The notes under the pieces were generated by a model. The model was not told the origin of the DNA, searched no databases, and worked only from the letters and a program-made list of their open reading frames with translations. The position numbers were made by a program, and so were the translations under genes. Source: Viola odorata (lineage: Eukaryota > Streptophyta > Magnoliopsida > Malpighiales > Violaceae). Taken from it: a stretch of DNA of 64,000 nt. Location of the stretch: NCBI GenBank assembly GCA_963691705.1, contig OY829537.1, positions 67,043,352 through 67,107,351 of the forward strand. The letters run 5' to 3'. Positions 31,784 through 43,024 of this stretch are shown here, one piece after another; the stretch's first letter is position 1; each line of letters begins with the position of its first letter.

Positions 31784-34131
31784 ATGACTAGGGCTCGTCG
31801 TTCTGGGTCTAAATCCCTTGACGAGGAAAAGATCGAGAACACCCTAGTAGCATTACTTCTTTAACCGCTCTTAATGAGCATCTAGCCGATCATCATGCCA
31901 CTATCCCGGAGGGCTATACGGTCTCCGTTGCCCCTGAATCATTACGCCTGAACAACATTTTGATCGGTAATCATAGGGTTCTATATGCCCAGATATTTCA
32001 TTACGGTTTCTGATTTCCTGTTGATTCCTTTGTGAAACAGTTGCTTACTACTCTTGATCTGAATCCCGTCCAGTTAACCCCAAACGCATATTGCTGTGTT
32101 TATGCTTTTCTGGAACTTTGCAAGTACAAAGGTATTAACTCTCCTTCCCTTCTGCTGCTTAAGTCTCTTTTCAAACTGTACAGTCGTCGGGGTGTGATAG
32201 CGATATCGACCCGTTATGACGATGACTCTCTTAAGAACTTCACCTGGAAGCTCCTTCATCTCGAGTCTTCCATTGAAGAGTGGAAAAAGGAATTTTTTGT
32301 TATTGAGATTCCTGATCAGCCAGACCCTTGGTGGTGATCTGGTTTTAAACAAGACGTCAAGGATAGTGCCTGGGGTCGGCGGGGGGTACTTTGCCAGCCC
32401 GAGCGAGGTTGGTTGGACAAACTACTTCAGCTGGAAATCAGCGTTCATACTCGCAACTTGGCATGTGGGATGGACATCCAACTTGCATCAGACGTGAGTG
32501 TTGCATTATTTTCTTCTTTATCGTAGTCTGTACTAACGCTAACGTTATCTCGTGATTATGGAGCGACCGATCCTGACCAGAAACCTGAGAGCGTTAAGAA
32601 ACGGCTTAGGAGGGCTCAACAAAGGAGGGAGAAAGAAGAAGCTATCGCTGCTGCTGCCGCCGTGGTTAACTCGACTGTACCACCTGTTGCTACCGCGAGT
32701 CTCGTCCAAGCGTCTTCTTCCCCGGTTGGTGAGGAATCCACTACTATCCCTCTCAGTGTTCCTGTCGTGTCTGTTGCCGCCTACCCTGCTCAGGCCTTTT
32801 CCTCTAGGGCTCCCTCGAAAGGAAAGAAAAAGAAAAGGACGAGAAGCGTTACCGCTCTCCCTCCATCTCCTGACGCAAAAGCTTCCTCCGAAGCGCCTGT
32901 TAACGATATCACTGCGGTAAACGCTTTTTTCCTAAATGTGTTATCCCACCCGCTGCCTTTTAATATAATTTTTGTGTTTTCTCTTATTTTCTTATCTCTC
33001 ACTACATTTTTCTTTGCAGGGCGTTACCACTGCTCCCGCTCACGCCTCCCCATCAAATATTATGAACTTGAACCACATACTGGCTCGTCCTACGAAGAAG
33101 GCGCGACCTGACGAGGGGGGCGCGAGCCCGCTGACGGGTTGCGTTGATACCGGGGGGAAGCCAACGTCACCACTGATTCCACGGTGGCTCCCGGGGATCG
33201 ATCTTCTGATTTTCTTGGGGGCCTTAGTGGTTCAATGCCCTTTGAATCCTCACTGCATTCTTTTGACACCTCCGCTCATCCCTTTTCCAGTGGTTTGGGC
33301 TTCAGCGAAGATTTGTCCGGTTTCTCTCCTCATGGTTCCTTCGGTCTTCAAGTGGGGACTTCTTCTCACCAACCTCTTTCTCCCTCTACCGTGGTTTTTA
33401 TTCCTTCTAGTGGTCCGATGCTTCGGCACTTTGGGGGAGGAGTGGTCGCACCTCACCTTATGGCCGATCTGAATTCGATGGGCGAATCTGGTCCTGTCAC
33501 TCTTCAGGTTGACTTAGCTAAACTACGCAGTTCCGGGTTTGCGGCTGTCGGGGGCGACAGTTCCGTCGAGGTTTCTTCCCTTTTGGCCGCTTATGCGTTA
33601 ACGTCCCCCGAAGAGCGGGAGGCCTTCCTTTCTCAACCCGTGGATGCACAGGTAAACTCGTTGCGCTCCAAGCTCTTTACTTGTTTCTCCAAGTTTCATT
33701 ATTAGGAGGAGCACATGTCGCATAAGGTCGCTACCCTTTCCGCCTCCCTAAACGGGCTCTCTAAGGAGAAAGAGAGGTTACTGAAGGAACGTCAGAAATT
33801 GCTGCTGACCTTGGCGATGGCATAGAAGGAACAGAGAGAGGCGCAAGAGCAGGCGTCCGCTGAGAAAACTAGGAATGCCACGCTGGAAGAGGAAAAGACA
33901 ACCTTGTTGGCAGAGAAAACGGCACTAGAGGAAGAGACAATCGAGAAATACATGTGGTATGTTGAGAACACTGCCGCTATCATGGCCACCTGCTTCTCAG
34001 AGATTCATGGGGAGGAGGTGTACCGTGGCGATGCCCTTTCTACCGCTTTCTTGGAGAAGTCCGTGCATCTCACCGACGAGGGCTTTCATCAGGCCAAGGC
34101 CGAGGGATACAAGAGTCGTGGACGTTTGTAG
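31784..34131 (+). pseudogene. Antisense gene 4 of element B: PF04195-like, multi-exon
   Basis: It starts MTRARRSGSKSLDEEKIEN. Exon 1 carries a second, diverged PF04195-like domain: LLTTLDLNPVQLTPNAYCCV, FLELCKYKGINSPSLLLLKS, LFKLYSRRGVIAIS. Intron 1 is about 32494-32563; intron 2 is 32917-33019 (GTAAAC..TTTGCAG); both have counterparts in A. Later exons hold basic KGKKKKRTRS, LMADLNSMGESGPVTLQVDL and a C-terminal coiled coil (33720-34131). Frameshifts occur near 31850 and 33150, and stops near 32010, 32336 and 33822. A stop after KFHY at about 33703 is also present in A, so it may lie in a short intron or mark the end of one ORF. Confidence 0.7.
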
Positions 34132-34805
34132 GGTTGGCCTACGCCGAGCGTTATCGCTCTGTTTTGCCGTTCAAGAGTCCTTCATTTTTGTCCTTGTCTC
34201 TTGATCCTTAAAGTTTTGGACTTTTGTTTTTGTAACCCTTCCGGGGCACTTATGAACAACCATATATTCGACTTCGTAATTTCGTTTGCTGGTAATTTTC
34301 TTTTCTTATCGAGTTGTGATGATGTGTGCGTCGGGAGATATCGCGGCATGACCTTTACATGCGCATTTCGACCATCACTCAGTAGATAACCTTCAAGGTA
34401 ACAAACTTGTAGAAAAGAGACGCGATTTCCACCGCTCTCAGCTTCCCGCAATATGTGGCGTATAATCGCATCGTCGCAGATGTTCTCGGCTGATGGCTTG
34501 GGATGGCTCGTAGATATATTCTGACATTCTCCTTGCCATGGGAATATTGCCATAATATACGCACCGTTTAAATCTCGTTTCCCCAGCCGCGTTAGCGAGA
34601 GAATCAATCTCCTCGTCGCATGAATAACATCTCTGCACATTTTCAGTTATAAGTCATCAGTAAAATGACATATACTAATAGACAATAGTTACCCGTGCAA
34701 GCCTTTCCGCTTCCGGCTCGAGTTGTTATTGCCGATGTCGCTCATATCGCTCTATCCACTAGCTATCTTCACCAGGGATTTCCCATCTGGTTACTTGCTG
34801 GGATT
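34132..34805. other. Element B spacer between gene block and repeat array
   Basis: 34132-34300 is likely the 3' UTR of antisense gene 4. The rest is the counterpart of 25216-26269 in A. The minus-strand ORFs here (34640-34182) are not shared by A and look spurious. Confidence 0.4.
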
Positions 34806-34809
34806 TCGT

Positions 34810-35190
34810 GATTCTTCACGTTTTCAACGGTCGGCCTGGAAAGTGCCTCATCTTAGTGAGCCGTCGGATCAGGACAGGCCGTCACAAGGCTAGGTTTTCC
34901 ACTTTCAGGCGTTGACCTCGCATCCTAGAATCGTGCCCTCACTTAGTGAGCCGTCTGTATTAGCCCGGTTATCACAAGGATAGGATTTTCACTTCCAGGA
35001 TGGAGTTACTATCTCTCTGGGGCATGCCTCTTCTTGGTGAGTCGTCTACACTAGACCGGTTATTACCAAGGATAGGACTTTTCACTCCCAGAGATGTCGG
35101 GACGCGCCTCGTCTTAGTGGGCCGTCTATGTTAGCCCGGTTTGCCACAAGGATAGGACTTTTCACTCCCGAGGGTGTCGGGATATGCCGC
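34810..35190. repeat. Tandem repeat downstream of element B pol
   Basis: About five units in reverse orientation relative to 24800-25215: GCCTCGTCTTAGTGAGCCGT, CTATGTTAGCCCGGTT, ACAAGGATAGGACTTTTCAC. It directly abuts the truncated integrase at about 35175-35190. Confidence 0.88.
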
Positions 35191-35356
35191 GATATCGAGG
35201 AATCTTAGAGAAGTCCTGACACTTTTGACAAGTCCGTACATAATTGTGGCAGTCTCTTCGAATGGTAGGCCAGTAAAATCCAGACCTAATGACTTGCGCG
35301 GCTAAGGTGTCACCTGATGCGTGCATACCACATATTCCTTCATGGATTTCTCGCAA
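35162..35356 (-). pseudogene. Element B integrase zinc domain, core deleted
   Basis: The minus-strand frame MREIHEGICGMHASGDTLAA ... SGFYWPTIRRDCHNYVRTCQ keeps the HHCC module (H, H, C, C visible), then runs straight into tandem repeat sequence (...KIPRYRGISRHPRE, stop). Compared with A, about 1 kb is missing, including all three DDE residues. Integration by this copy would need enzyme from elsewhere. Confidence 0.85.
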
Positions 35357-35452
35357 GGTGTGAAGGCCTTCTTGTTCTGTTATACACTTGGCCGCTGGGT
35401 GAGAGAAACATCTCCGGATCAGCTCTCCGTCGTAATACGTACACCTTGCTGC

Positions 35453-35965
35453 CTACTTTAGCACCTTCTTTCTCTCGGCGTTATCCACAGGTAGTTCCTC
35501 ATATTTCAAGTAGTTTATCACGGGGATTCGCCAGTCATTTTCGATCTCTTCCACGCAAAGCGACGTTTGGTATTCCATGAAGGAGGGAACCGATATCTCT
35601 CGGTAGTACACACCCTTGGGTATGGACGCATCTAGATTTACAGCGAGTTTGGCCAGGCTGTCAGCTTCAGCGTTATCCTCTAGGGGAATGTGCTCAAAGC
35701 TGACCTGCATACCGCTTTTCTTTATTTCTAATAATTCGCGTTTCACTTTAGCGAGGTATTGAACCATGATGGGCTCTCTAGCCTGAGAGTGTCCCAAGAC
35801 TTGGTCTATTATCAGTTTAGAATCTCCACAAATTTTTAATTGCAAGTCTCCCATCATTCCCGTATCCTGTATGGCCTTGGACGAAAAGTTTCTTCCTATT
35901 CTGAGACCAGCTAGCAGCGCCTCATATTCCGCCGCATCTGATGGCGTACCGTATCTGCATATCAT
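35453..35965 (-). pseudogene. Element B second RNase H (Tat-type) and linker
   Basis: The open minus-strand frame contains AAEYEALLAGLRIGRNFSSK, LKICGDSKLIIDQVLG and VSFEHIPLEDNAEADSLAK, the E-D-D style motifs of an RNase H fold. It is followed by the linker to integrase (EIENDWRIPVINYLK). It is separated from the preceding frame by a stop near 36003 just after HVDGAKN. Confidence 0.82.
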
Positions 35966-36002
35966 GTGGCCCGATCATGAAGATCCCGGCTCCCGCTAGT
36001 TC

Positions 36003-36962
36003 CTAGTTCTTGGCTCCATCCACGTGAATAACCCATAAGTCAGTGTAGGTTTCAGGGAATGGGAGGTCCATGTCTTTTCTTTCCTCTTCTGGCAGGTCCG
36101 TTAACGGGTCTTCTGTGAAGGTACACTCAGCTATGAAGTCTGCTAAGACCTGGGCTTTCACGGAGGGCCGGTTTTTGTACCGCAATCCGTATTGCTCGAG
36201 CTCGATGGCCCAAATCAACATCCTTCCTGAAGACTCAGGCTTTCGGAATATCCTTTTCAATGGTTGGTCAGTGAGTACGATAACGGGATGGGCTTGGAAG
36301 TACCTATCCATCTTCCACGTGGCCTGTACCAGTGCAAACTCTATTTTTTCAATGCGAGCATATCGCAGCTCGGCATCTTTCAAGATGTGACTCACAAAAT
36401 AGACAGGGTGATGCAGATGGTTGTCGTCTCTAACGAGGACGGCGCTAACCACTTCATCTGTAACGCCGAGGTATAAGTATAGAGTATCGCCCGGTTCGGG
36501 CCTTGTTAGCACCAAGTCGGACGATAAATAAGCTTTCAGGCCCATGAACGCCTCTTCGCATTCCGTTGTCCACCCGAAAGGAGATTTTTTACGTATGACT
36601 TTGAAAAAGGGCAGACATCTCTCGCCTTGCTTAGAGATAAATCGCCCCAAGGCAGTAATGCGCCCAGTCAACCTTTGCCCCTCCTTGACAGTTCGAGGAG
36701 GTATCATATCCTGGATGGCTTTGATCTTTATGGGGTTGGGATGGATGCCCTTCCGGCTAACCACGTAGCCCAAAAATTTTCCCATCTGAAACGCAAACAT
36801 GCATTTACGGGGATTCAACTTCATTTGATATTTCCTCATCACACGGAAGACTTCTTCCAAGTCATTCAAGTGGCCCTGGAAACTTCGGCTCTTAACCAGT
36901 ATATCGTCAACATACGCTTCCACGTTTCTTCCAATTTGCTTTTCAAAGACTTTGTTGGCCAT
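36003..36962 (-). pseudogene. Element B RT C-terminal half and first RNase H
   Basis: The 319-codon minus-strand frame starts [20 protein letters not shown] with the RT catalytic DD. It continues through the thumb (ALGRFISKQGERCLPFFKVI) and the first RNase H (LYLYLGVTDEVVSAVLVRDD, MDRYFQAHPVIVLTDQPL). A deletion of about 14 bp near 37120, relative to A, breaks the link to the upstream gag-protease-RT frame. Confidence 0.87.
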
Positions 36963-37059
36963 TCGTTGAAAGGTGGCTCATGTATTTTTCAGCCCAAACG
37001 ACATTGCCGTATAACAGTAAGTAGCTTTCGGGGTAATGAAAGCGGTTTTTTCTTCATCT

Positions 37060-40000
37060 TCAACGACCATAGGGATTTGATGGTATCCCGAATTGGCGTC
37101 TAGAGAGCTTAGATAGGCGTACCAGCTGATCAATTCGAGGAAGAGGGTAGCAATCTTTGGGACAGGCGTCGTTCAAGTCAGTAAAATCGGTGCACATACG
37201 CCAATCTTCGTTGGGCTTTGGGACAAGAACCGGGTTGGCTAGCCAGGTCGGGTATTGAACTTCTCGGATGAAGCTGGCGTCTAGGAGTTTGATCACCTCC
37301 TTCTCGACAGCTGACGCCTTCTCGGTAGAGAACGCGCGTCGCTTTTGCTGGATAGGCTTAGCGTTGGAGTCAACATTGAGTTGGTGTTCTGCCACCTCTC
37401 GAGAGATACCGGGCATGTCCGCGGGCCTCCACGCGAACTCTCCCTTACATTTGTGCAACAACCGAGCTAGCTGAATATTTTCCATAGGGCTAAGCTTTTC
37501 GCTAACTAGGAAGCTTGCTCCCTCGGTCCCGTTAACCGACACGGGTACCATCTTGTCTACTGGCTGAGTTCGTTTCTCATCATTTTGTTCGCATGGATCT
37601 ACCATTACACAGACGTACCTATCACAACTCTTCTGGGTCATGAGAAGGTAACACTCGGCCGCCAATTTCTGATTGCCTTTTATTGAGACTACTCCATCCC
37701 AATGTTTTTGCGATATCACTGCTCCGAAGCGGTTGAGGAAAGGTCTCCCCAGAATAGCGTTATAGGGTAGATTTAGGTCCACGACTAGGAATAACAGCTT
37801 CTCTGATCGCTTGGAGGTGTCCTCCCTGAAGTATGCAGGTAAGATGGTTACCCCGGTTACTGGGATCGGGACCCCGTCCACCCCAATAATCGGCTTCTGG
37901 CAGGGCGTCAACTCGCTATCGAGGCGTTTCATAAGATTATAAGCTTCCAATGAAAATAAGTTCACAGCGATTCCGTTGTCCACGAGGGTTCTTCTAATCC
38001 CATGATTAGCGATGACAGGTGTGACCACTAACGCGTCATTATGCGGATAGATGACGCCTTTTTCGTCCTCCTCAGAGAAAGACAGCACCATCCTATCCAA
38101 AGCACTTATCGCCTCGCTTTTCATTGTCGCACCCTCTCGCTTCCGCTTGTCTCCCGGTATTGGCACTAACTGCGTAGGCTCATCTAAGTAGGGGGTGCCT
38201 CCGACTATGATGTTGATTATAGGGACCTCGTCATCACCCACCATGAGTGTCTCTCTACCTCTTCCGACGGGGATATCGTTATCTCTTGGAATACGAGGGG
38301 GAGCTGGTCTATTATCAGCGGCTCTACCCGCAGGATTGTTCCTAGCTTCCTCTCTGGTCTTAGTGGCGAATTCTCCAAGATACCCTTCCTCTACTAGACG
38401 TTCTATCGATAGCTTCAATTCTCTGCACACTTCTGTAAAGTGTCCCTTAGCTTTGTGAAACTTGCAAAAAGCATTTTCTCTTCCCCCCATGATTACCCTA
38501 GGCTTAACGAGGGTGGGGTAACGAATGGGTAGGTTCCGCTGTTCCACAATCGCTAATATCTCTGCTCTTGGTAAAATAAGGGAAGGGAGGTCCGGGTCAT
38601 AAATTTGGCCTTTAGGAGGATCTCCTTGTCGTCGAGTAGGGCAATTGCTAGACTTCCCTTTGGAGGAATTGCCTCTTCGCCGGCTAGAGGCCTTAGGAAT
38701 GTGATCTTTTCGCTGTGCATATTCGTCAATAAAGCGATCTTCGGAAGTGGTGGTGGTAGGAGCGTTAAGGACTTGAGGTGCGTCTTGTAACACGTTTCGG
38801 GCTCTGTCCCTATTTTCTTCTTCTTCCATTCTTGCGTAATTGTGGGCTTTCAGCCTTAACGCATCTAAAGTCGCTGGGGGGTCTACCATTAACGCGTCTC
38901 TTAATTTCCCATAACGACAGTTCCGCTTCAAGGCTTCTATGGATAAATCCACGGTAACGCCAGGTGTCAATGACATTTCCAAGTCGAAACGACTAAGGAA
39001 ATCTCTCAACGATTCCAGAGGCTTTCGGTGAATATCAAATAAGGTTGCGGCAGATTTCCTGATGGGGACCACAGTGCTGAATCGACTTCGAAACTTAGAT
39101 TCCAACTGTGGGAAGCTATCAATAGATCTACCGGGAAGACCTTCAAACCAGAGGCGGGCAACCCCTGACAACGTCATGACAAATATTTGACACAAGGCTG
39201 CATCACTATGGGTCTGAAATTGTACGAAGTCCTTCACCTTGTTGAGATGAGAAATGGGATCTCTCGTACCATCATATGACTCTGTAGGAAGTTTCACATG
39301 CCGACCGACCCTATGACGCCTCACCTGATGACTAAACGGGTGTCCTGAAGTATCATCAAGAATTTCGCGCGTATGACGAGGGGGTGACACTCCCAGATGA
39401 CGCCTTCGATTACGCGGATCTGGAGTGTGATATCTCTGAGGGGACTGACTGCGATTCCTGGGTGAACGTGTTCGATGCCTTCTACTGCTGGACCTTTCAC
39501 TACGTTCAAGGGATACATTCCTATTCACTTTTTCTCGCTGACCGTCCCAACGGTCCCTATGCTCGTCGAGTCGCCTTTCTCCTTGGGGGATGGGAAATTG
39601 CGGCATATAAGACTCTACCTGTCCCTGGTCGAGTCGCATAAAGTTGATTGGAATATCCGCCGCAGGCATAGTTAACGGAACACTTCTGGGTTGTAAGGGC
39701 AATAGGGGTCGTTCAGCGACAATGGATGGTGCAAAAATAACCTGGGGTGGGATACTCGACCCGGAAGCCTCTGGCGCGATCCTCGCGGCCAGCTCAGTCA
39801 AGTAATCTAGGCGAGCATGAAGGGCAGATATTTCACCCGCGAGGGGGTTGTTTGTATCGCTAAGCGTGAGTCCCCTATAAGGAGAAGCATAAGAGCTGGA
39901 TCCCCCCGTCTAGGGCAAGGGAATGCTTATCTGGGAGGAAGGTGTTCCTCCTACTATCCTGAAGGAGAGATCTGAAGACTCTCCACTGATTTCTTGCATC

Positions 40001-40101
40001 ATAGTAGACTCATCAGTGGTGGCGAAAGGAAAAAGTCGTCTACGGATCGCAAAGGGAATGCTAGAAGATGGAGGCGGAGTAGACTCCGAGTCAGAAGCCA
40101 T
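37060..40101 (-). pseudogene. Element B gag-protease-RT polyprotein
   Basis: It starts MASDSESTPPPSSSIPFAIR at 40101, with one in-frame TAG at about 39912-39910. The frame is then open for 913 codons (39801-37060): capsid core (VKLPTESYDGTRDPISHLNK, VARLWFEGLPGRS), zinc knuckle CKFHKAKGHFTEVC, protease GIRRTLVDNGIAVNLFSL and YNAILGRPFLNRFGA, then the RT start MCTDFTDLNDACPKDCYPLP. The frame ends by a small deletion in RT. It is the least decayed Tat coding region in the window, which fits B being the younger insertion. Confidence 0.88.
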
Positions 40102-40189
40102 GGTTGGTTCGACTTTCCCAGGAAAAATGGAGCTTGGCTGTCAAGGATGCTCACTTAATCAACCAAAGCTCTCAACGAGAGCACCACTT

Positions 40190-40260
40190 TGATAAGATTC
40201 GAAGTTTTGGGAGTCGGAATGGGAGGTGGGGCCAATTAGAGTCACTGTAGTTTCCACCGA
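40190..40260 (-). repeat. Remnant of element B 5' LTR
   Basis: Only about 71 bp remain (TGATAAGATTCGAAG ... GTAGTTTCCACCGA), matching the first 71 bp of 26649-27188. Sequence of A's antisense gene 4 begins immediately after. A deletion removed the rest of the LTR together with any target duplication on this side. Confidence 0.82.
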
Positions 40261-42314
40261 TAACTTCTCCGCTTCCTCTCATTTCCTAGCGAGTTTGTCT
40301 GAAACCTGGTGATGGGCGTTATGCAGCTCGTTGGAGGAAGAAGTGAGGGAATAAACTTTCCTTGTCATGTGCCTGACCTAGTAATGGAAGTTGTGGAAAG
40401 TAGAAAATATATCAGAACGCACCGCATGCACTTGCTCCTCAGGAGTCTGAGAAAGAAATACTTCCTCTTCCTCATGGAGCGACAACACATAGGAGGCCAG
40501 CAAAGAAGAAGCCGCAGTAGAGCTATCACCCCCTACAGCTGCAAACCCAGTCTTAGGCAAGCTACCCAAGTCAATCTGATGAGTAACAGGCTCAGAATCG
40601 GATAGTGAACTCAAATCAGCCATAAGACGGGGAGCGACAACCTCCCCCTCAGAAGGTGGACACATTGGAGTATTCGAGGGAATAAAAAATAAAGTAGTTG
40701 GGGATGGAGGTTGACGAGAAGAAGTGCCCATGCCAAGCCCGAAGGAATCATGAGAGTGGTAGGCGGGAAAATCGGACTACGTTATGTCCCCAGTGAAGCC
40801 CATGACTTGGGAAATGGAAGGAGGAGGCGACGTGCCGAAGGAATTGGGCGAAACATGAAAGGGCCCGGAAATGCCCGCAGTCCTCAAAGGATCAGAAGCT
40901 TGACCCCCAGAAGGTGCATCAGAAACAAAGGTGACAACATCCCAATATCCCCCTCCTGATTGATAACGGGACCTGCCGATAAGCTTATGCCCTCCCCATT
41001 TTGTCGCGGTTTCTTGCGACGCTGCTGGAATACGTGGGACAAGTTCATGTTATCTTCTGGCGACAGGTGAGCAGAGGCAGCAGCAGTATCCTACAAAGAG
41101 AAATATTGAGAAAGATAAGAAAACGAAAGAGAAAGTTAGAAAATGTTAAAAAACGCAATACGCGAGATAACAAGGGCATGAAAGAAAGGCGTACAGTAGC
41201 GATATCGTTAACTGGCACCTCTGAAGAGATTACCATGCCAGAGGGAGGAGTAAGGGCAGCAACGCTTCTTCTCTTCTTCTTTTTCCTTCCGATGGGAACC
41301 TTGGAAGAAGATGCTTCGGTAGGAGTAACAGCGATAGACGCAGTCGGAATAGAAACGTGAACAACGAGAGATCCCTCGCCAATTCGAGAAGACGCCTGAA
41401 CAGAACTTATAGTCGCGGCAGATGGGAGAACAGGATTAAAGGCAGCAGCGGCAGCGGCAACTTCCTCCTTTTCTCTTTTCTTCTGAGCCCTTCTCTCCCG
41501 TCTTCTAACGCACTCGGGCTTCCAGCCGGGCGGAGGATCTGCATAATCGCGAGATAATGTTAGTGTTATTACCCCTCGAAATAACAAGGAAGATGACAAA
41601 ATACTCACTCTCAACACAAGCTCGAATATCGATCCTGTACGCCAGTTTGCGAGTATGAACGCTAAGGTTCAGCTCGAGCAATTTGTCTAACCAGCCTTGC
41701 TCAGGCGAAGGGAGAGGCCTCCGCCGACCCCAGGCCCCATCCCTGATATCGTGATTAAAACCGGCCCTCCACCAGGGGCTAGGCAGATTAATAATAAAGA
41801 ACTCATTTTTCCAATTATCAATCGAAGATTCAAGGTGCAAAAGCTTCCAGGTAAAAGGTTTTAGCGATTCATCATCATAACGTGGCGATATCACTATCAC
41901 ACCCCTACGACTATACAATTGAAAAAGCGATTGAAGCAGTAAAAGAGAAGGAGAGGTAATCTCTTTATATTTACAGAGTTCTATGAATGCGTAAATGCAA
42001 CAGTACGCATTAGGGGTCAACTGGACAGGATTTAAATCAATAGTGGTAAATAACTGTTCCACTAAAGGATGAAGAGGAAACTGGAAACCATAGCCGAACA
42101 TCTTGGCATACAAAAGCCTACGGTTGCCGGGCAATTCAATATTAAGGCATAGCGAATTGGGGGCAACTTCAACCGAACAACCCTCAAGAATGTGGGCATG
42201 GTGTTTAGTTAACTTCCGTTGAAGCACGGTCGGAGAAGTGATAGTGGTAACAATGTCTTCAATTTTTTCCTCCCCAACAGATTTGGGTTGAGGACAACGA
42301 CGAGTTCTAGCCAT
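40261..42314 (-). pseudogene. Antisense gene 4 of element A, N-terminal exons
   Basis: ATG at 42314: MARTRRCPQPKSVGEEKIED. The PF04195-like domain is uninterrupted in exon 1 (42314-41609): LFTTIDLNPVQLTPNAYCCI, LFQLYSRRGVIVISPRYDDE, WWRAGFNHDIRDGAWGRRRP. Intron 1 is 41608-41539 (GTGAGT..TTATGCAG). Exon 2 holds WKPECVRRRERRAQKK, Ala-rich sequence and GRKKKKRRS. Intron 2 is 41194-41091 (GTACGC..TTTGTAG), within a base of the length in B. Exon 3 continues toward LMADLSSLSDSEPVTH. A TAG after NFHY (about 40378) matches the B copy. Element B interrupts at 40260; the coiled-coil end is at 26648-26270. A TATA box lies near 42480. Confidence 0.78.
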
Positions 42315-42476
42315 GGCAAAAGTAAAAAGATAAAGAAAATGACAGAGGAGAACAAAAATACCTTTCTAAGAGAGAAACTCAGAGTGCCCAGACGGTGGAA
42401 AGAAAAAACGCAAGTCGGCTTGAGATGTTATGGAGAAAATAAAATAACAAAAGGAGGAAAAGAAGCATATGACAGG

Positions 42477-42484
42477 TTTTATAA
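42477..42484 (-). promoter_or_regulatory. TATA box of antisense gene 4 (A)
   Basis: On the minus strand GGTTATAAAACCTG, about 165 bp before the ATG at 42314, matching ACTATAAAACCTA in B. Confidence 0.6.
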
Positions 42485-43024
42485 CCCTAGCGGTTAATCA
42501 AAACGACTGTTGTAACGGTCGTTGCGTGGGACGCATCAGGAGGAAAAGACATGAGCAATGAGTACATTTTTAGAGAAGCGAGAAGACGCTTCGATTTTAC
42601 CATTCCCTAGGGGGCACCAACCCATAGTGCTTCTGCGAATTGACATGTGTGGTCTGGCCATCATTACTTTCTCTCTCGCATTAATGAGGGATTCTCAAGC
42701 ATTAAATGCTCTGAAAAAGTGGAATCGATTTTCTAACCAAGACAGGCGCAATAACGTGATGATCAAGATAACGCGATGCAGCGTTAATTCAGTCAGCAGT
42801 CGCCAAGATAACACAAAAGAAGAAGATAACGCAACAAAGATTAACTATTATTATTTAAAAGAAGTTTGGGCGTTATTATTACAAAGCGAAGGGCATCAAT
42901 GTTCAGATCGAGAAAGAAACAACAATTAACGGGGACGGGTGGAGCTCCCTGCGTCCTCCGTAGCATCCGAATCATCCGATAACGGGAGCGTCTCGGTATC
43001 GCCGTCATAGCCTACTTCTTCCTC

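Larger units (their letters stand above)
26649..40260 (-). mobile_element. Tat-lineage retrotransposon 'B', nested in A
   Basis: Minus-strand order: 5' LTR remnant (40260-40190), gag (start 40101), protease, RT, RNase H, second RNase H, integrase zinc domain, tandem repeats, then the opposite-strand gene block (27393-34131 on +), and a complete 3' LTR (27188-26649). It sits inside antisense gene 4 of A: aux coding sequence of A continues on each side (26648 and 40261). The integrase core and about 470 bp of the 5' LTR are missing, so B cannot move by itself. B is younger than A by nesting, and its gag-protease frame is still open. Confidence 0.88.

Noticed and set aside
32972..33100. ORF start MCFLLFSYLSLHFSLQ as a signal peptide
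   Set aside because: These residues are the translated polypyrimidine tract of a conserved intron (32917-33019).
34182..34640. 152-codon minus ORF downstream of the gene 4 block
   Set aside because: Not conserved at the matching place in element A, and it overlaps the presumed 3' UTR.
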